Assembly: GCA_036346205.1 (NCBI GenBank)
Contig: JARFJB010000379.1
Location: forward strand, 2,287,501-2,351,500
Direction of reading: 5' to 3'
DNA length: 64,000 nt
Source: Vesta saturnalis
Taxonomy: Eukaryota > Arthropoda > Insecta > Coleoptera > Lampyridae
Of the stretch, positions 12,595 through 23,159 are shown piece by piece; position 1 is the first letter of the stretch, and every line of letters begins with the position of its first letter. A program made the translations under genes and the position numbers. The notes beneath the pieces are model-generated. The model ran no database searches. It was not told where the DNA came from and saw nothing but the letters and a program-made list of their open reading frames with translations.

Positions 12595-13652
12595 CTAATG
12601 TTTTGTTGGTCCTCCTGCTCGACGTATTACTTTCCGACATCGATTTGGTAGAGTATCTACAAGATTATTTATAAAATCTTGTGGAATATTCTCCCATTCT
12701 TCACGAATGGTCTCACTAAGCGTTTCTAAGGTTTCAGGGGGTACATCACGCAATCTTACTTTAAGTTTTAAATAAGACCAAACGTGTTCGATGACATTAA
12801 GATCCGGAGACTTTGCAGGCCAGTCCATCCTATTGATGTTCTGTGCCTGCAAAAACTCTGTGATCCTTCGCGCTCTGTGAGGTCGAGCGTTGTCATCCAC
12901 CAATAGAAATTCTGGGCCGCAATTTCGAGCAAAAGGAACAATAATAGGTTCCAAAATTTCCTCCTGATAAACAGTAGCTTTAACGGTTTGGTTGGTAATA
13001 AATTGCTCGGTTTTACCCTTTTCTTATGATACCTCCGCCACCAAATGCCTCTTGAGGGGCCATATTTTCCTCCAAATATCGCCGATTTGGCTCTCTCCAA
13101 ACTAACATTGGGCCATCGGAGTGAAACAAATTAAATATTGTTTCGTCAGAAAATAAACAACGGCTCCATGCTGCATTACCCCAATTGGCATGGCGATTTG
13201 CCCATGCCCGCCTATTCGCCCTATGGTGTTGTAATAACCGCACACATTTTGCTCTGCGACGGGCTCTATAATTTAAAATGTTTGGCATTATGTTATGTTT
13301 TTGAAAAAAAATTCTCACCTCAAGTTGTTTTTATTTAATGTTCTTCTCACTGTTCTGTCCGAAACTCTAACCCCAGTTTGTTGTCTTAAAGAGTCATTCA
13401 ATGTTCTAGAGTTGTTTGTTCTTTTCTGCATAATTTCTCTCATTAAAATTCTTTCGGTTCTTTGGTTTATTTTTTTTTGTATGCCCACCCCCATGCCCAT
13501 TAATTATGATCACCAGTAGTTTCGACGCGACGGTTCACATTATAAATTGTCTTTCGGTTAATATTGTAAATGTGCGCAATTTGCTCTTTTGACATTCCTC
13601 CGTTGAGAAGTCGAATGTAATTTTCCCTTTCTGCCGTGCTTAAACGCCTCAT
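12595..13652 (-). pseudogene. Tc1-like transposase (DD34E), frameshifted
   Basis: The minus-strand start at 13652 opens an N-terminal helix-turn-helix region (MRRLSTAEREN, then RKTIYNVNRR), followed by a second DNA-binding part. The catalytic triad is visible: D in LFSDETIFN, D in LVDDNARPH and E in SPDLNVIEHVW. Exactly 34 residues separate the last two, the Tc1 DD34E signature. The frame breaks near 13500 and again near 13015, just after FGGGGII. Length is close to the usual 340 or so residues. It would catalyse cut-and-paste transposition if intact. Confidence 0.85.
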
Positions 13653-13784
13653 ATTAATTAAAATTTACAAAATTATAACATTGAAATGTGTCAGATTATT
13701 TCTAAAATAATGTTAACAGTTTTTAATTTCGTAGCAACAAATTTTTTTTCCAATGCCTATTTTGAAATTGACGCGCCGCGTAGA

Positions 13785-13975
13785 AATTACACCCGATCAT
13801 AATTATTGGCATGGGGGTGGACAAAGAACTCTGTAAAACTGAATGACTCTTTGAGACAACAAAGTGGGGTGTGAGTTTCGGACAGAACAGTGAAAAAAAC
13901 ATTAAATAAAAACAACTTGAGGTGAGAATTTATTTTCACAAAAACCTAAATACTGCCAAACCTTAGAGGGCGTCG
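13785..13975 (+). repeat. Inverted partial duplicate of the Tc1 transposase gene
   Basis: This is the reverse complement of about 13310-13510, with small differences: the N-terminal transposase segment through the GMGV- and ESFxxxL-type region. After a jump it continues straight into the right terminal inverted repeat, so almost the whole catalytic part is deleted in this copy. Confidence 0.8.
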
Positions 13976-14010
13976 TACCCTATGTTTTTGTTTATTATCG
14001 ACCCGGTATA

Positions 14011-14504
14011 ATGCGTAAATTTCAACCCTCAAATAAAATGCTTAGACTTTAGAAAATCTACGTGAAACAAGGATTCCAAATCCGCAAAAATCATTAAGAA
14101 CCGTCAATACAATGTCAAATTATAGCATTTTAAAGATTTTGCTACCCAAATTTTATGTTGAGTAATATGTGCAAGGCCTAAGGGCCTTAATCCAGAAACT
14201 GACAAAAACGTCTAGAGATATTGATGTTACTTTAGTAACGAACCATGTTGCAACGACCAAAAAAATGTTTTGCGGAAATTTCACTCATACAAACTTTTTG
14301 ATTTTTTGCATGACTTCATTGATCACCCCGTGTATAATAAACCTATGGTCCTACGATAAATATACGTCATGCAGCTTAATCGAAAAAACTAGCTCTTAAA
14401 ATTTGCAAGCCGCGTTCAAAAATTAGCATTCCTATTGAAAATATTTAACCTTAAATTTTACCTAAAAATCACTATGTGTAAGTTCGAGTGACCAGCAGCT
14501 TATA
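14011..14504 (-). repeat. Right outer arm of the large palindrome
   Basis: This is the reverse complement of 11597-12090. The arm ends at about 14498-14504 (CGAGTGACCAGCAG). Beyond it the left and right flanks are unrelated, which defines the outer limit of the palindrome. Confidence 0.85.
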
Positions 14505-14765
14505 CAATTGCGTCCGGAACTCCATGAAAAAAAATTTGAAGAGATTGTTCTTTTGTCACTAGGAGATTTAAATAATTACACATTACCATTTTTTTTAATG
14601 GAGTAACGTTATCGGATGAAACCATACTCCATAAGAATGGTTTTTATGCATCATCTTATTTGCCCTTAGGGTTTCTCCAGTTCGTTGAGAACAATTTTTA
14701 TACTAACTGCAAACTGTCCCTTTGGCTACGCGTCAAGGGGTGTTGTTTCAACACGTTGAGGCTCG

Positions 14766-15023
14766 CTACACTATGTTGCCGAAGTTCGCCAATATTTGAA
14801 TGTTTATTTTCCTCATCGTGGGTATCCAACATGGGGAATTCATCGGTTGACTCCCAAGATAACCAAGCCTTAATTTACCATTTATTTTTATGTGTATTCA
14901 TAAAAAGTAAAGGTTATGCAACCACCAACCACTAGAGAGGGCACGCGTCATCGAATTCAGGCTGCATTTTCAGAAATTGCTCCTGAAATGCTCGGCAACG
15001 TACAGCAGTTACTGCAAAAATGA
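14766..15023 (+). pseudogene. DUF4817-family transposase C-terminus, relic
   Basis: One frame reads HYVAEVRQYLN and FPHRG, then, across an in-frame stop, a KVKVMQPP-TTREGTRHRI segment and IAPEMLGNVQQ. This is the order seen at the C-terminus of insect Tc1/mariner-superfamily transposases with a DUF4817 N-terminus (second catalytic D region to the C-terminal helix). The catalytic aspartate just before HYVAEV is lost, and no N-terminal half is recognisable upstream. It sits immediately outside the palindrome. Confidence 0.65.
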
Positions 15024-15759
15024 TTTGGCTTTGGCTGAATGATAACCTAACGAAGATTTAATGAAATGGTGTTTCACTTTTTGTTCTTATTTGTGTTCTT
15101 ATTCGTTTTTAGTGGCCAAGTTGTGTTTTTTTGGCCACTTTTTAAAAATTGCAGCAACAATACTGTAGGTTTCAAGCCTCATAAAATGTGAGGGAAAGGT
15201 GATCTTCGCTTCACAACACGAGTGAACCGCAAAACAAGTAAAAAAACGAGAATATCTCACAAACAGGTACCCATAAACCCACCACCTTAACCAAATCAAG
15301 AGGAAATTGAATTCCTCATTTAATTGTGTAAATATTAACATATCGATTTAAAAAACTGAAATGAACAATTTTAACATTGGAAATCTATATCTAGTAAAGT
15401 TGAATATGATAGTTTTGCAATGAAAGATACATTTTTTCAAGCTTAATCGGACGGTTAAAACCACATCTTTCCAAATTTGATGGTTACGGTAATATTTGAA
15501 ATTTTCGAAGAAATTGAAAGTACATTATTTGTTCGAAAACTTTTCGTCATTTCATATTCTTCAGTGTGATGGAACCGCAGTTTGCAAATAACCGTTGTTG
15601 TAGCATTTCTTATTCCGTATTGTTTTGTGAAATTGCGAAATATGGACATTTGTTTTGAGTAAGTACACTTTTATATGTTTGTTGTCAAGTTTATTCAAAA
15701 TGTAATGAATTAGTTTTTCTACGTATATGAAAATATAAACTTTCATCATTGTCACACAT
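15024..15759. other. Non-coding gap before the Penelope-like element
   Basis: AT-rich DNA with only short chance frames. No recognisable repeat or domain. Confidence 0.4.
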
Positions 15760-16440
15760 AATAAATTACTTATCTTTTTTGGGTTTTTAATGGTGTATTT
15801 TAAATTATACAATCTAAACGTTTCGATAACACTTACAGTTATCTTGTCAGTAGTAATCTATCTATTAAAATTGTTAAGATGTTAAAAACAATTTTGTCGA
15901 AGTTGAATAATTAAAACATAAACATCAGCCTGCTATTAATATAACAGTTTGAGAAACGTATAAAGCCAACTATAGAATTAAATTTTAGTAAAGTATAACT
16001 AGGTCATCAAAAATTAAATATTGTTAAACTGTCTTAAAGACAAATCAGAACACCCTCTAACGGCGAAGGCTAACAATGAAAAATGTCAGCCAAAAAACAC
16101 ATTTAACAAAATTTAATCAAGTCATGATGTAAGTGTAAAGTTGCGAAAATGATAGAAGCATTCACAACTATAAACATGACATCAAGTAAAACAATCCAGT
16201 TAAATCTAGCAAAGAGATATCTTTGTCAATAATTGCAAGCGTTATTAACAATGAAAAGCATCATACAGAACGTTTTTTGTAATTTTTTAATTTTAATTTT
16301 AATTTCAACTACTTATGTTAAATTATAGTGTTGTCGTAAGTTAACATGTAATTGGTAAAGCATTTGCTTCAGGGTCTAGGAAAAAGACAGCAAAAAATCT
16401 AGACATACACAAGTCAAAATTCAAATCAAAATATAGTCTT
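15760..16440 (+). repeat. Left inverted arm of the Penelope-like element
   Basis: This arm is the reverse complement of 17697-18395, with small insertions and substitutions. It contains a hammerhead-like motif on the minus strand near 15821-15850. Its inner end is a CTAGACATAC and AGTCAAAATT block shared with the right arm. Confidence 0.8.
15817..15860 (-). ncRNA. Degenerate hammerhead-ribozyme-like motif, left arm
   Basis: On the minus strand the order is CTGACAA (15850-15844), GATAAC/GTTATC stem with a 7-base loop (15843-15825), then GAAA (15824-15821) and the conserved CGTTTAG. The core CUGANGA is altered (A replaces the conserved G), so self-cleavage is unlikely for this copy. Confidence 0.4.
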
Positions 16441-16479
16441 GCAGAGCATCTTACATTCTTATTAGAACCTCATATAGGT

Positions 16480-17275
16480 AAAACACCCCATTACATTAAA
16501 GATTCTGCCGACTTTGTTCGAAACATGCATAGTTTCAAAATTGAAGAGGGTGATATAATAGTCAGTTTTTGTGTTGTTTCACTTTTTACAAAAGTGCCTT
16601 TAAAAGAAATTATTGAATACATTGATCATCTTTTTCAAAAAGATATAACCATTCTTTTTCAGCGCTGCCTTACTACAACTTTTTTCCAGTGGAATAGTAA
16701 ATTTTATGAACAGATTGATAGTGTAGCAATGGGTAGTTCTCTTGGTCCTGTTGTAGCTAATTTTTACATAGAAAAATTTAAAACATTAGCGTTATAAGAT
16801 ACACCTAAAAAACCTTCAGTTTGATATAGATATGTAGATGACTCATTTGTTATTTGGAGACATAGAGAAGAGGCACTGCATGAGTTTTTGGTTTTTGTAA
16901 ATGGTATACATCCTAGTATTCAGTTTACCATGGAAAAAGAAACTAATGGAAGTTTACCATTTCTTGAGATATTAATATCTAAAATAATAATTCACTATCT
17001 TTTAAGATTTACAGAAAGCCGACACACACTGATAAATTATCCAACCACCTTCCACGTCAAAAAATTGGTTTAATTAAATCTTTAGTAGATCGAGCAAAAC
17101 GAGTTTGTGACCCTGAATTTTTGAAGGATAAATACAAATATTTAACAAAATCCTCACAAGATAATGGGCATTCACTTACAGATATTAATAATGTTATCAC
17201 ACCTTCTAGACATAACCTTAAAGAAAAACCAGTTCTTAATGTTGGAACTGCGTTTTTCCTTTTATAGCTAATTTT
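16480..17275 (+). pseudogene. Penelope-like reverse transcriptase, broken
   Basis: Successive frames carry GKTPHYIKDS and DIIVSFCVVSLFTKVP, where the first catalytic aspartate of motif A is replaced by cysteine. They are followed by IDSVAMGSSLGPVVANFYIE and then RYVDDSFVIW, the intact YVDD box, at about 16829. Next come a PFLEI-type block and a remnant of the linker. In an intact element this polymerase primes reverse transcription at a nicked target. A stop at 16795-16797 and later frame changes break it. Confidence 0.8.
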
Positions 17276-17383
17276 ACAGATATAATTGAAAAATCTTAAT
17301 TAAATATGGCATTAGGACTATTTTTAAATCTACAAGAAAAATTTAAGATCACCTAAAGGTGTTTCAAACCCATATCATCTTCC

Positions 17384-17668
17384 GGAGTGTATAAGTTATC
17401 TTGTTCATGTGGAAAAGTATACATTGGAACCATGAAACGTAGCTTTGATACAAGACGTAAAGAACATACGAGATTTTGTAGATTAGGTCAACCAGAGTCT
17501 GCGGTGGCTGACCATGCCTTAAATAATCTAAATCATGACATTCAATTTGACAATTTAGAAATATTGTCAAGACAAACTCATTATTATGTTCGTTTACAAC
17601 GTGAATATGTTGAGATACATAAACACCCTAATAGACAAGAATCAAATCTCCGTGTAAATAGGTTTTAG
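17384..17668 (+). pseudogene. Penelope GIY-YIG endonuclease domain
   Basis: The frame is open through the whole domain: VYKLSCSCGKVYIG (the GIY-YIG-like pair), then the MKRSFDTRRKEH block with the catalytic arginine region, and further a QREYVEIHKHPN helix containing the glutamate. It ends at a stop at 17668. The domain is well preserved but detached from the polymerase by upstream stops. It would nick target DNA. Confidence 0.8.
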
Positions 17669-17696
17669 CATCTTATACTTTAAAATAAGGCATAAT

Positions 17697-18395
17697 GATA
17701 CGTCTTGATTTTGATTTTAATTTTGACTTTTGGTATGTCTAGGTTTTTTGCTGTTTTTCTCAGACCTTGAAGAAAATGCTTTACTAATTATATGTTAAAT
17801 TACCACGACACTATAATTTAACATAAGTAGTTGAAATTAAGATTAAAATGAAAAAACTACAAAAAAAAAACGTTCTGCATTATACTTTTCATTGTTAATA
17901 ACACTTGCAATTATTGACAAAGATATCTCTTTGTAGATTTAACTGGATTATTTTATTTTATGTCATGTTTATATTTGTGAATGCTTCTATTATTTTGAAA
18001 TTGAAGTTTTTCACAATTTTACACTTACATCATAACTTGATGAAATTTTGTTAAATGTGTTTTTTGGCTGACATTTTTCATTGTTAACCTTCGCCGTTAA
18101 AGGATGTTCTAATTTGACATCTTTAAGACAGTTTAACAATATTTAATTTTTAATGACCTAGTTATTCCTTACTAAAATTTAATTCTATAGTTGGCTTTAT
18201 ACGTTCTCAAACTGTTATGTTAAAAGCAGGCTGATGTTTATGTTTTAATTTTTCAACTTTGACAAAATTGTTTTCAACATCTTAACAATTTTAATAGATA
18301 CTGCTGACGAAGATAACTGTGTGTTATCGAAACGTTTAGGTTGTATAATTTAAAATACACCATTAAAAAACCCAAAAAAGATAAGTATTTTATTT
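17697..18395 (-). repeat. Right inverted arm of the Penelope-like element
   Basis: Inverted partner of the left arm. It contains the better-preserved hammerhead-like motif on the plus strand at 18304-18337. The outer end is CCATTAAAAAACCC followed by GATAAGTATTTTATTT. Confidence 0.8.
18290..18348 (+). ncRNA. Candidate hammerhead ribozyme in Penelope arm
   Basis: The order of conserved parts is CTGACGA (18304-18310), a 6 bp stem GATAAC/GTTATC with a 5-base loop (18312-18328), then GAAA (18329-18332) and a short self-complementary CGTTT segment with a possible TTTA cleavage site. ATAC upstream can pair with GTAT downstream as a weak stem I. One extra A sits between the core and stem II, which departs from the textbook motif. 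Hammerheads with short stem III are reported in Penelope-like elements. Confidence 0.5.
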
Positions 18396-18495
18396 AGTTT
18401 TGCTACGTGTTGTAGTTTTTTTTTCGGAGTAATTCAAACTTTGTTGATACCATTTGGTATCTATGGACTTTAAAGAGCTAAAATATGTTATGTTC

Positions 18496-20189
18496 ATTTC
18501 AGGCGTGGTATCTCACTGGAAGAAGCCCTAGATATGTTAGAAGACGATGAGGCTGTAGCAAATACGACTACATATATTTTCGTTACCCCACCAGATGCCA
18601 ACGTCGATACCGATGAAGATTCAGATGAAGATGGGGACACGACATCAAACCTCACAGGTCGTCAGTTGAGGGCACCAGCAGAAATAAAATTGGCCGATGA
18701 TATCAGATTGGGACTAAAATTAGATGAAGATGATGACCAGTCGTTCGAAGTGCCACAGAAGGTAACCGAAAATGATTATAGGCAACAATGGATAGGCGAA
18801 CACTTAAAAAAAGATACAAAAATAAAGAAAAAAGCTCTGGTTGGTTACAAGGTGATCTTGAATCTATGGAAAAACCTTTTCCAGTTACTAACGGTACCCA
18901 GTATAATGATCTTACTTGCACTGAAACTTTCGAATTATTTATGAGCGCAAAACAATTCAGTATCTTGTAGATGAAACACGATGCTATGCAAGTTTTAAAA
19001 ATATCCCAGATCCGAATATAACTGCAGCCGATATTAGATGTTTCATGGGTGTTACGTTTCTCAGCGGTTTTAACTGTTTACCGTCACAAAAACTGTACTA
19101 GGAAGTTATTGTTGACGTGCGCAATACAATGGTATCTAATGCTATGCGTAGAAATCGGTTTTTCGAAATACACAAATATTTGCATGTCGTAGATAATACG
19201 CAAATTGATGAAAATGATAAGGCCTGTAAACTGCAACCACTAATGATTAGAATCAAAGGAGCTTACCTAAGAAACTTTGAGCCGGTTAAAGATTTGTGTT
19301 ATGACGAATCAATGGTTCGTTATTATGGCCGTCACGGCTGCAAACAATTTATAAAAGGCAAGCCTATTCGATTCGGCTATAAAATGTGGTGGCTTAACAG
19401 TAAATATGGTTACTTAATAAATTTTGAGCTGTATCAAGGACAGGACCCTAGTATAAATAATGCATATGACAAACTATTTGAGAAAGCTGTATCCACAATG
19501 GTAGGAATGCTTGAAGAACTACATCAACAGACTCTCCCGTATGCCATTTATATGAATAACTTGTTTACTGGCACAGATTTACTTGTCTATTTACGTAACT
19601 TTATAGGATATTTTGAAGTCGGGACTCTAAAATTCTAAAAGGCATGATGAATATGAATACACCTTCACACCAAGTCGATGGTATTTTCTTTCTTCGCTGG
19701 ATGGACAACACTGTCATGACCATTACGTCCATCTATGTTGGAGTTGCACCAGTGGAAAATAAAAAAAGACATTCCAAGGAAGAAAATACCTAAAAATATG
19801 GGTGGTACGGACCTAATGGATTAGGGAATGAATAGCTGCTTACGAATAGGAATTAGGGGAAAAAAGTGGTATTGGCCGTTGTTCACTTGATTAATAGATG
19901 TATGCATTCACAATGCGTGGTATCTGTACCGAAAGAATAATCCAAAAACTACTAGCTTGCAATTTAGGAGAGACTTAGCATGTGTGTATTTACAAAAATA
20001 TACGGAACTCCTCCTATCCATCCTGATAAATCAGTTTTTTATAAACAAGTCGCTGTCGATGTGCGATTTGATAAAATTAACCACTTAGTTACAAACTGTA
20101 ATAGAAAGCGGTGTGCAGGTTATGGTTGTACCTCATTTGGCAGAACAATGTGCCAAAAAATGAAAAATGTAAGGTGGGACTCTGCATAA
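18496..20189 (+). pseudogene. piggyBac-type transposase, inactivated
   Basis: An acidic N-terminal segment (from about 18505, ISLEEALDMLEDDEA) is followed by the DDE_Tnp_1_7-type core in 19117-19638: NRFFEIHKYLHV, then CYDESMVRYYGRHGCKQ with the first catalytic aspartate. The second, in the usual FDNxF context, has become YMNNLF, an asparagine replacement. After frame breaks, 19980-20189 holds the C-terminal tail with a cysteine-rich remnant (CNRKRCAGYGC). No convincing TTAA-flanked terminal repeats were found. Confidence 0.85.
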
Positions 20190-20770
20190 AGTCCTTCGTT
20201 TCATATCATACAAAATAATATTGTAACGTTAGGCTTAATTCCTTATTTTTTTATTTCAAAAATGGTTTTTTTTGTACTTATTTATACATATTCTCTTCCA
20301 GTTTAGCAAAGAAACAAAAAAAAAACAATGAACAATGTTTAAGGGACTTAATGAGTTAAAATAACGATATTAACGGATTATCCGGAAATAATTTTACAAT
20401 GCGGAAAAGTTGCTTGTATGATGTAACTCTTATTTGAAACATTTCTATCAAATATGAATAATAAGACCAGTAAATGACTTTGAATCTAATGTTGGACACC
20501 CTGTATATTCATGATGATGTGTCTACACTTATATTTTGTCTGTTAACATAACTTCTTGCTTTTTTATAAATCTTAACCCATTAAATGTAAAAGGAAACAA
20601 AGCATTATTTTATTCTATGAGCAAATAATAAATAAGGTATAAATTACTTTAATGATTTGAATCGTAGTGTATCCAATTGATACCGTACCTAGTTCCTGAA
20701 CTTGATTGCTGATGCATAAATTATATCTATTCGTTTGTCGTTATGGTATGTATATCACTAGTAAGTTGTT
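20190..20770. other. Gap between piggyBac relic and cuticular gene
   Basis: AT-rich non-coding DNA. A short ACACCCTGTATATT block near 20498 resembles the ends of mariner-superfamily MITEs seen elsewhere in the window. The 3' end of the minus-strand cuticular gene reaches in from the right. Confidence 0.4.
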
Positions 20771-20775
20771 ATATT

Positions 20776-20781
20776 TTTATT
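20776..20781 (-). promoter_or_regulatory. Polyadenylation signal of cuticular gene
   Basis: AATAAA on the minus strand, about 76 bases after the stop codon of the chitin-binding protein gene. The spacing is plausible for its mRNA end. Confidence 0.55.
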
Positions 20782-20856
20782 ACAAAACGGAATATATAAT
20801 AAATAATTACATAAAATTACAAAATATATTTAAAACTAGATGGATCATGCTTAACT

Positions 20857-21914
20857 TTAATAATCTTCCTCCGAATTGCTATACCTTTGAGCAACAAATG
20901 GTGGTCGTCTTTGTTGTAAAGAAATGTTAACTTCTTCTGGTGATCGGAAGACTTGTTGAAGGGTTGTTTCTGGTCTAAATGTTGAACCAAATTTATTGGA
21001 AACGGGACGGCGGTAAGGTGTTTGCGGCAATTGTACAGCGGGGCGTGGCTAAAAATGAAATATGAGTTCATATTTGTATTATTTGTTAAAAACTTACGGG
21101 TTCCTTATAATGTACAGCATCTTCATCAACCTCACCGTAATAGGTCTGAAAACTGTAATTATCAGGGTAGTAACGTTCTGAGTAACGTAAGCTAACATTA
21201 GGTTTTGTCTGATGCTCTTCTAAATTAACAGGTTTGTATAAATAGTCGTTAACAAAATGGTATTTAGTTGATTGTTGGCAAATATTGTCGTGTCCTGCAG
21301 GCATGCATATTAAATGTACCTATAACAATTTTTTTTAAATTTGTAATTATTGATATAAAAACCTAATACCTGGTGGAAACTAAATCCTTCCGGACAAACC
21401 CAAGAGTGTTTAGCATTATCCTGACAGTAATGGAAAACTTCACATCCCAACCCTTCATCGGCGTAATAACCTGTGTTTTTACCTGCACAGTCAAACTTCG
21501 ATTGAGGAAGTAGAAGGGTCAATCGGTCCGGTTCTTCTTTTTCTTTCAAATCCTTAAAACATAAATATTAATTGTTGTATCAATTAGCAGATATATTTCT
21601 ACTTCATCTTCAATTTCATTTAGAGATGGTCGTCGAAACTCTTGAGGCCTTTTAAATTGCTGTGGTTCCTCGGTGCGTATGCGAGGTCGCTGTTGCACAA
21701 CAGGTAAGGAATTTCTAAATTGATATATTTCTTCATTTATTGGGGAATTTCTAGTCGGAATGGCTTGCGAAGGAGCCGCATCGTTGTCATATTGATAACG
21801 TATTGTTGTTGGAAGAAATGATGACATTTGCCGGTTCTCGATTTCATTGTATTGTGGAAGGCATAACGTTGCATTTATAAATATTAAAAATACCAGTACT
21901 AAAGTGGGTCTCAT
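20857..21914 (-). CDS. Single-domain chitin-binding cuticular protein (CPAP1-like)
   Basis: Coding exons on the minus strand are 21914-21603, 21552-21370, 21319-21098 and 21048-20857. They are separated by introns of 49-50 bp, all phase 0 with GT/AG ends, giving 302 residues. The protein starts with a signal peptide (MRPTLVLVFLIFINATLC) and has one CBM14/peritrophin-A domain with all six cysteines (about C126, C141, C147, C157, C170, C179; spacing 14-5-9-12-8). Gln/Arg/Pro-rich flanks surround it. This layout matches the CPAP1 family of secreted cuticle proteins that bind chitin in the extracellular matrix. The start is set by a splice acceptor one base before the ATG. The reading frame is intact. 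Which CPAP1 member it is cannot be settled here. Confidence 0.92.
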
Positions 21915-22180
21915 TCTGAAACAAATACAACAAAGCGTTAATATTACGTAAGATGCTTTAGAAATTACTTTCACCGTTTAACAGGTGCAGAGTCCCCGAG
22001 GTACTTACTAAATCAGATCATATTGACAACGCCCAACAGTTTCCTTAATTGCATAATTATTAATTTCAATAACAAAGTGATATCACACTCGTAAGTATTA
22101 TATGGCGGGATAAAAAATGTAAGGCGTATAAAAATTGAAAGAAAGAACATAGAACTTGTAAAATAATTATGTGTGTTATA
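21915..22180 (-). other. 5' UTR exon and first intron of the cuticular gene
   Basis: A strong acceptor (TTTGTTTCAG) ends at 21916, just upstream of the start codon. The matching donor GTAAGTAC begins at 22008 on the minus strand, giving a 93 bp intron and an untranslated first exon ending at 22009. The transcription start is not visible directly; it probably lies near 22180 if the TATA-like box upstream is used. Confidence 0.55.
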
Positions 22181-22207
22181 CATTCCGATCGAATTTTAAT
22201 GTTTTGT

Positions 22208-22215
22208 TTATATAA
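22208..22215 (-). promoter_or_regulatory. Possible TATA box of cuticular gene
   Basis: TATATAAA on the minus strand, about 200 bp upstream of the untranslated exon's donor. In AT-rich DNA such a match can occur by chance, so this rests mostly on position. Confidence 0.3.
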
Positions 22216-22640
22216 AGTAGTCTTTTCTCACTTACATAAAGATAAGTAGAGACAACATTTCTACAAATTACAGCCACGATTGTAGAAGAAGGTAATTTAA
22301 GTCATACAATTCATAGTAAACTTACAAGTGACGTAACTACGAATTGTTAGTGTAAGAAAACAATGTACTAATGAAATTACCTAAAAAAGGATTATATTTG
22401 GACGTGCAGTATTGAATTGGAAATTTTCCAGTCTGTCACCCTGTGGGTAAATTTTAAGGGATCACCCTGTATATAAAATTGGTTTTGTTCAATTTTTTTT
22501 TGTAATTTCGAGTTAAAAGAGTGTAAATTTTTGCGAGTTTTTATTTGATTACCTTTGTTTTTGGGTTTGGAGATATTTCGAATGGAAATTTTTAATTGTA
22601 GAATCACGTTTCATTCATAGGTGACAATTAGAGTATTGTT
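22216..22640. other. Upstream flank with MITE-like fragment
   Basis: Between the cuticular gene and the tRNA-bearing repeat there is a fragment with two CACCCTGT-type blocks near 22437 and 22462. These resemble termini of mariner-superfamily non-autonomous elements. Short frames here are not coding. Confidence 0.35.
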
Positions 22641-22645
22641 AGATT

Positions 22646-23155
22646 ATTATAAGTTTTTGTTATGAACGAATAAGTTCAAAAGTAAATATGTAATTAAAAA
22701 TTATTATTAGTTTTATTAAATACATAAATAAAAAGTTTACCTCGAGTGGGATTTGAACCTACGACCTGTACTTTGCTAGAGTTTATGTATTTAATAAAAT
22801 TAATAATAATTTTTAATTACAAATTTACTTTTGAACTTATTCGTCCATAACAAAAACTTATAATAATTTAATATTAGTCAAGTTGCTTTGGTATGTGTGA
22901 ATCCTTGCGATATTGCAGGCTCACATTCCATTAATATAAGTAATTTGATTGTAATCTCATCATATTTAGAATTGACATTAGTTCTACATACATAAAGGCA
23001 AAATTTATATCGATTGGGGTTTGAACCTTGATGGTGCAGTTGGTTAGCGCGGTATTCTAGCAAAGTACAGGTCGTAGGTTCAAATCCTATTCGAGGTAAA
23101 CTTTTTATTTATGTATTTAATAAAATTAATAATAATTTTTAATTACAAATTGTTA
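22646..23155. repeat. tRNA-bearing repeat, inverted pair
   Basis: An antisense unit fragment (22646-22781, trailer plus 3' half of the tRNA-like part) is followed by a sense trailer (22782-22865) and a complete sense unit (about 22866-23155). The two trailers form a near-perfect stem of about 80-90 bp with the antisense tRNA half in the loop. The sense trailer joined directly to the next unit shows that units were once arranged in tandem. Confidence 0.8.
23025..23097 (+). tRNA. tRNA-like gene in repeat, anticodon AGC
   Basis: All arms pair: acceptor ACCTTGA/TCGAGGT (7 of 7, counting G-T), D stem GTGC/GCGC, anticodon stem GTATT/AGTAC with loop CTAGCAA, and T stem GTAGG/CCTAT with loop TTCAAAT. 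A-box TGGTGCAGTTGG and B-box GGTTCAAATCC fit an internal RNA polymerase III promoter, and a TTTTT run follows 4 bases after the 3' end. The anticodon would read alanine codons, but the acceptor lacks the G3-U70 pair needed for alanine charging. It is probably a repeat-borne tRNA-like transcript rather than a decoding tRNA. Confidence 0.6.
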
Positions 23156-23159
23156 GATT

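Larger units (their letters stand above)
12091..14010 (-). mobile_element. Tc1-like DNA transposon with internal inverted partial copy
   Basis: Terminal inverted repeats of about 25 bp (from TACCGGGTCGATAAT at 12091 to the matching end near 14008) are flanked by TA on both sides, as expected for Tc1/mariner insertion. Inside is a minus-strand DD34E transposase pseudogene. The segment 13785-13975 repeats the transposase's N-terminal region in the opposite orientation and leads into the right terminal repeat. The element therefore behaves like two copies joined head to head, with most of the second deleted. Confidence 0.8.
15760..18395 (+). mobile_element. Penelope-like retroelement with long inverted arms
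   Basis: The core encodes a Penelope-type reverse transcriptase followed by a GIY-YIG endonuclease, the diagnostic combination for Penelope-like elements. It is bounded by inverted arms of about 690 bp (15760-16440 and 17697-18395) that begin and end with a shared TACTTATCTTTTTTGGG-type terminus. Penelope elements are known to carry terminal repeats in direct or inverted orientation. The coding part is broken by several stops and frame changes, so the copy is inactive, but both ends appear preserved. Confidence 0.85.

Noticed and set aside
22208..22240. Strong TATA promoter assignment for the cuticular gene
   Set aside because: Kept only as a low-confidence feature: TATA-like strings are frequent in this AT-rich sequence and no initiator could be fixed.
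23025..23097. Ordinary tRNA-Ala gene
   Set aside because: Anticodon and fold fit, but the G3-U70 identity pair is missing and the sequence is embedded in a multi-copy repeat with a conserved leader and trailer.
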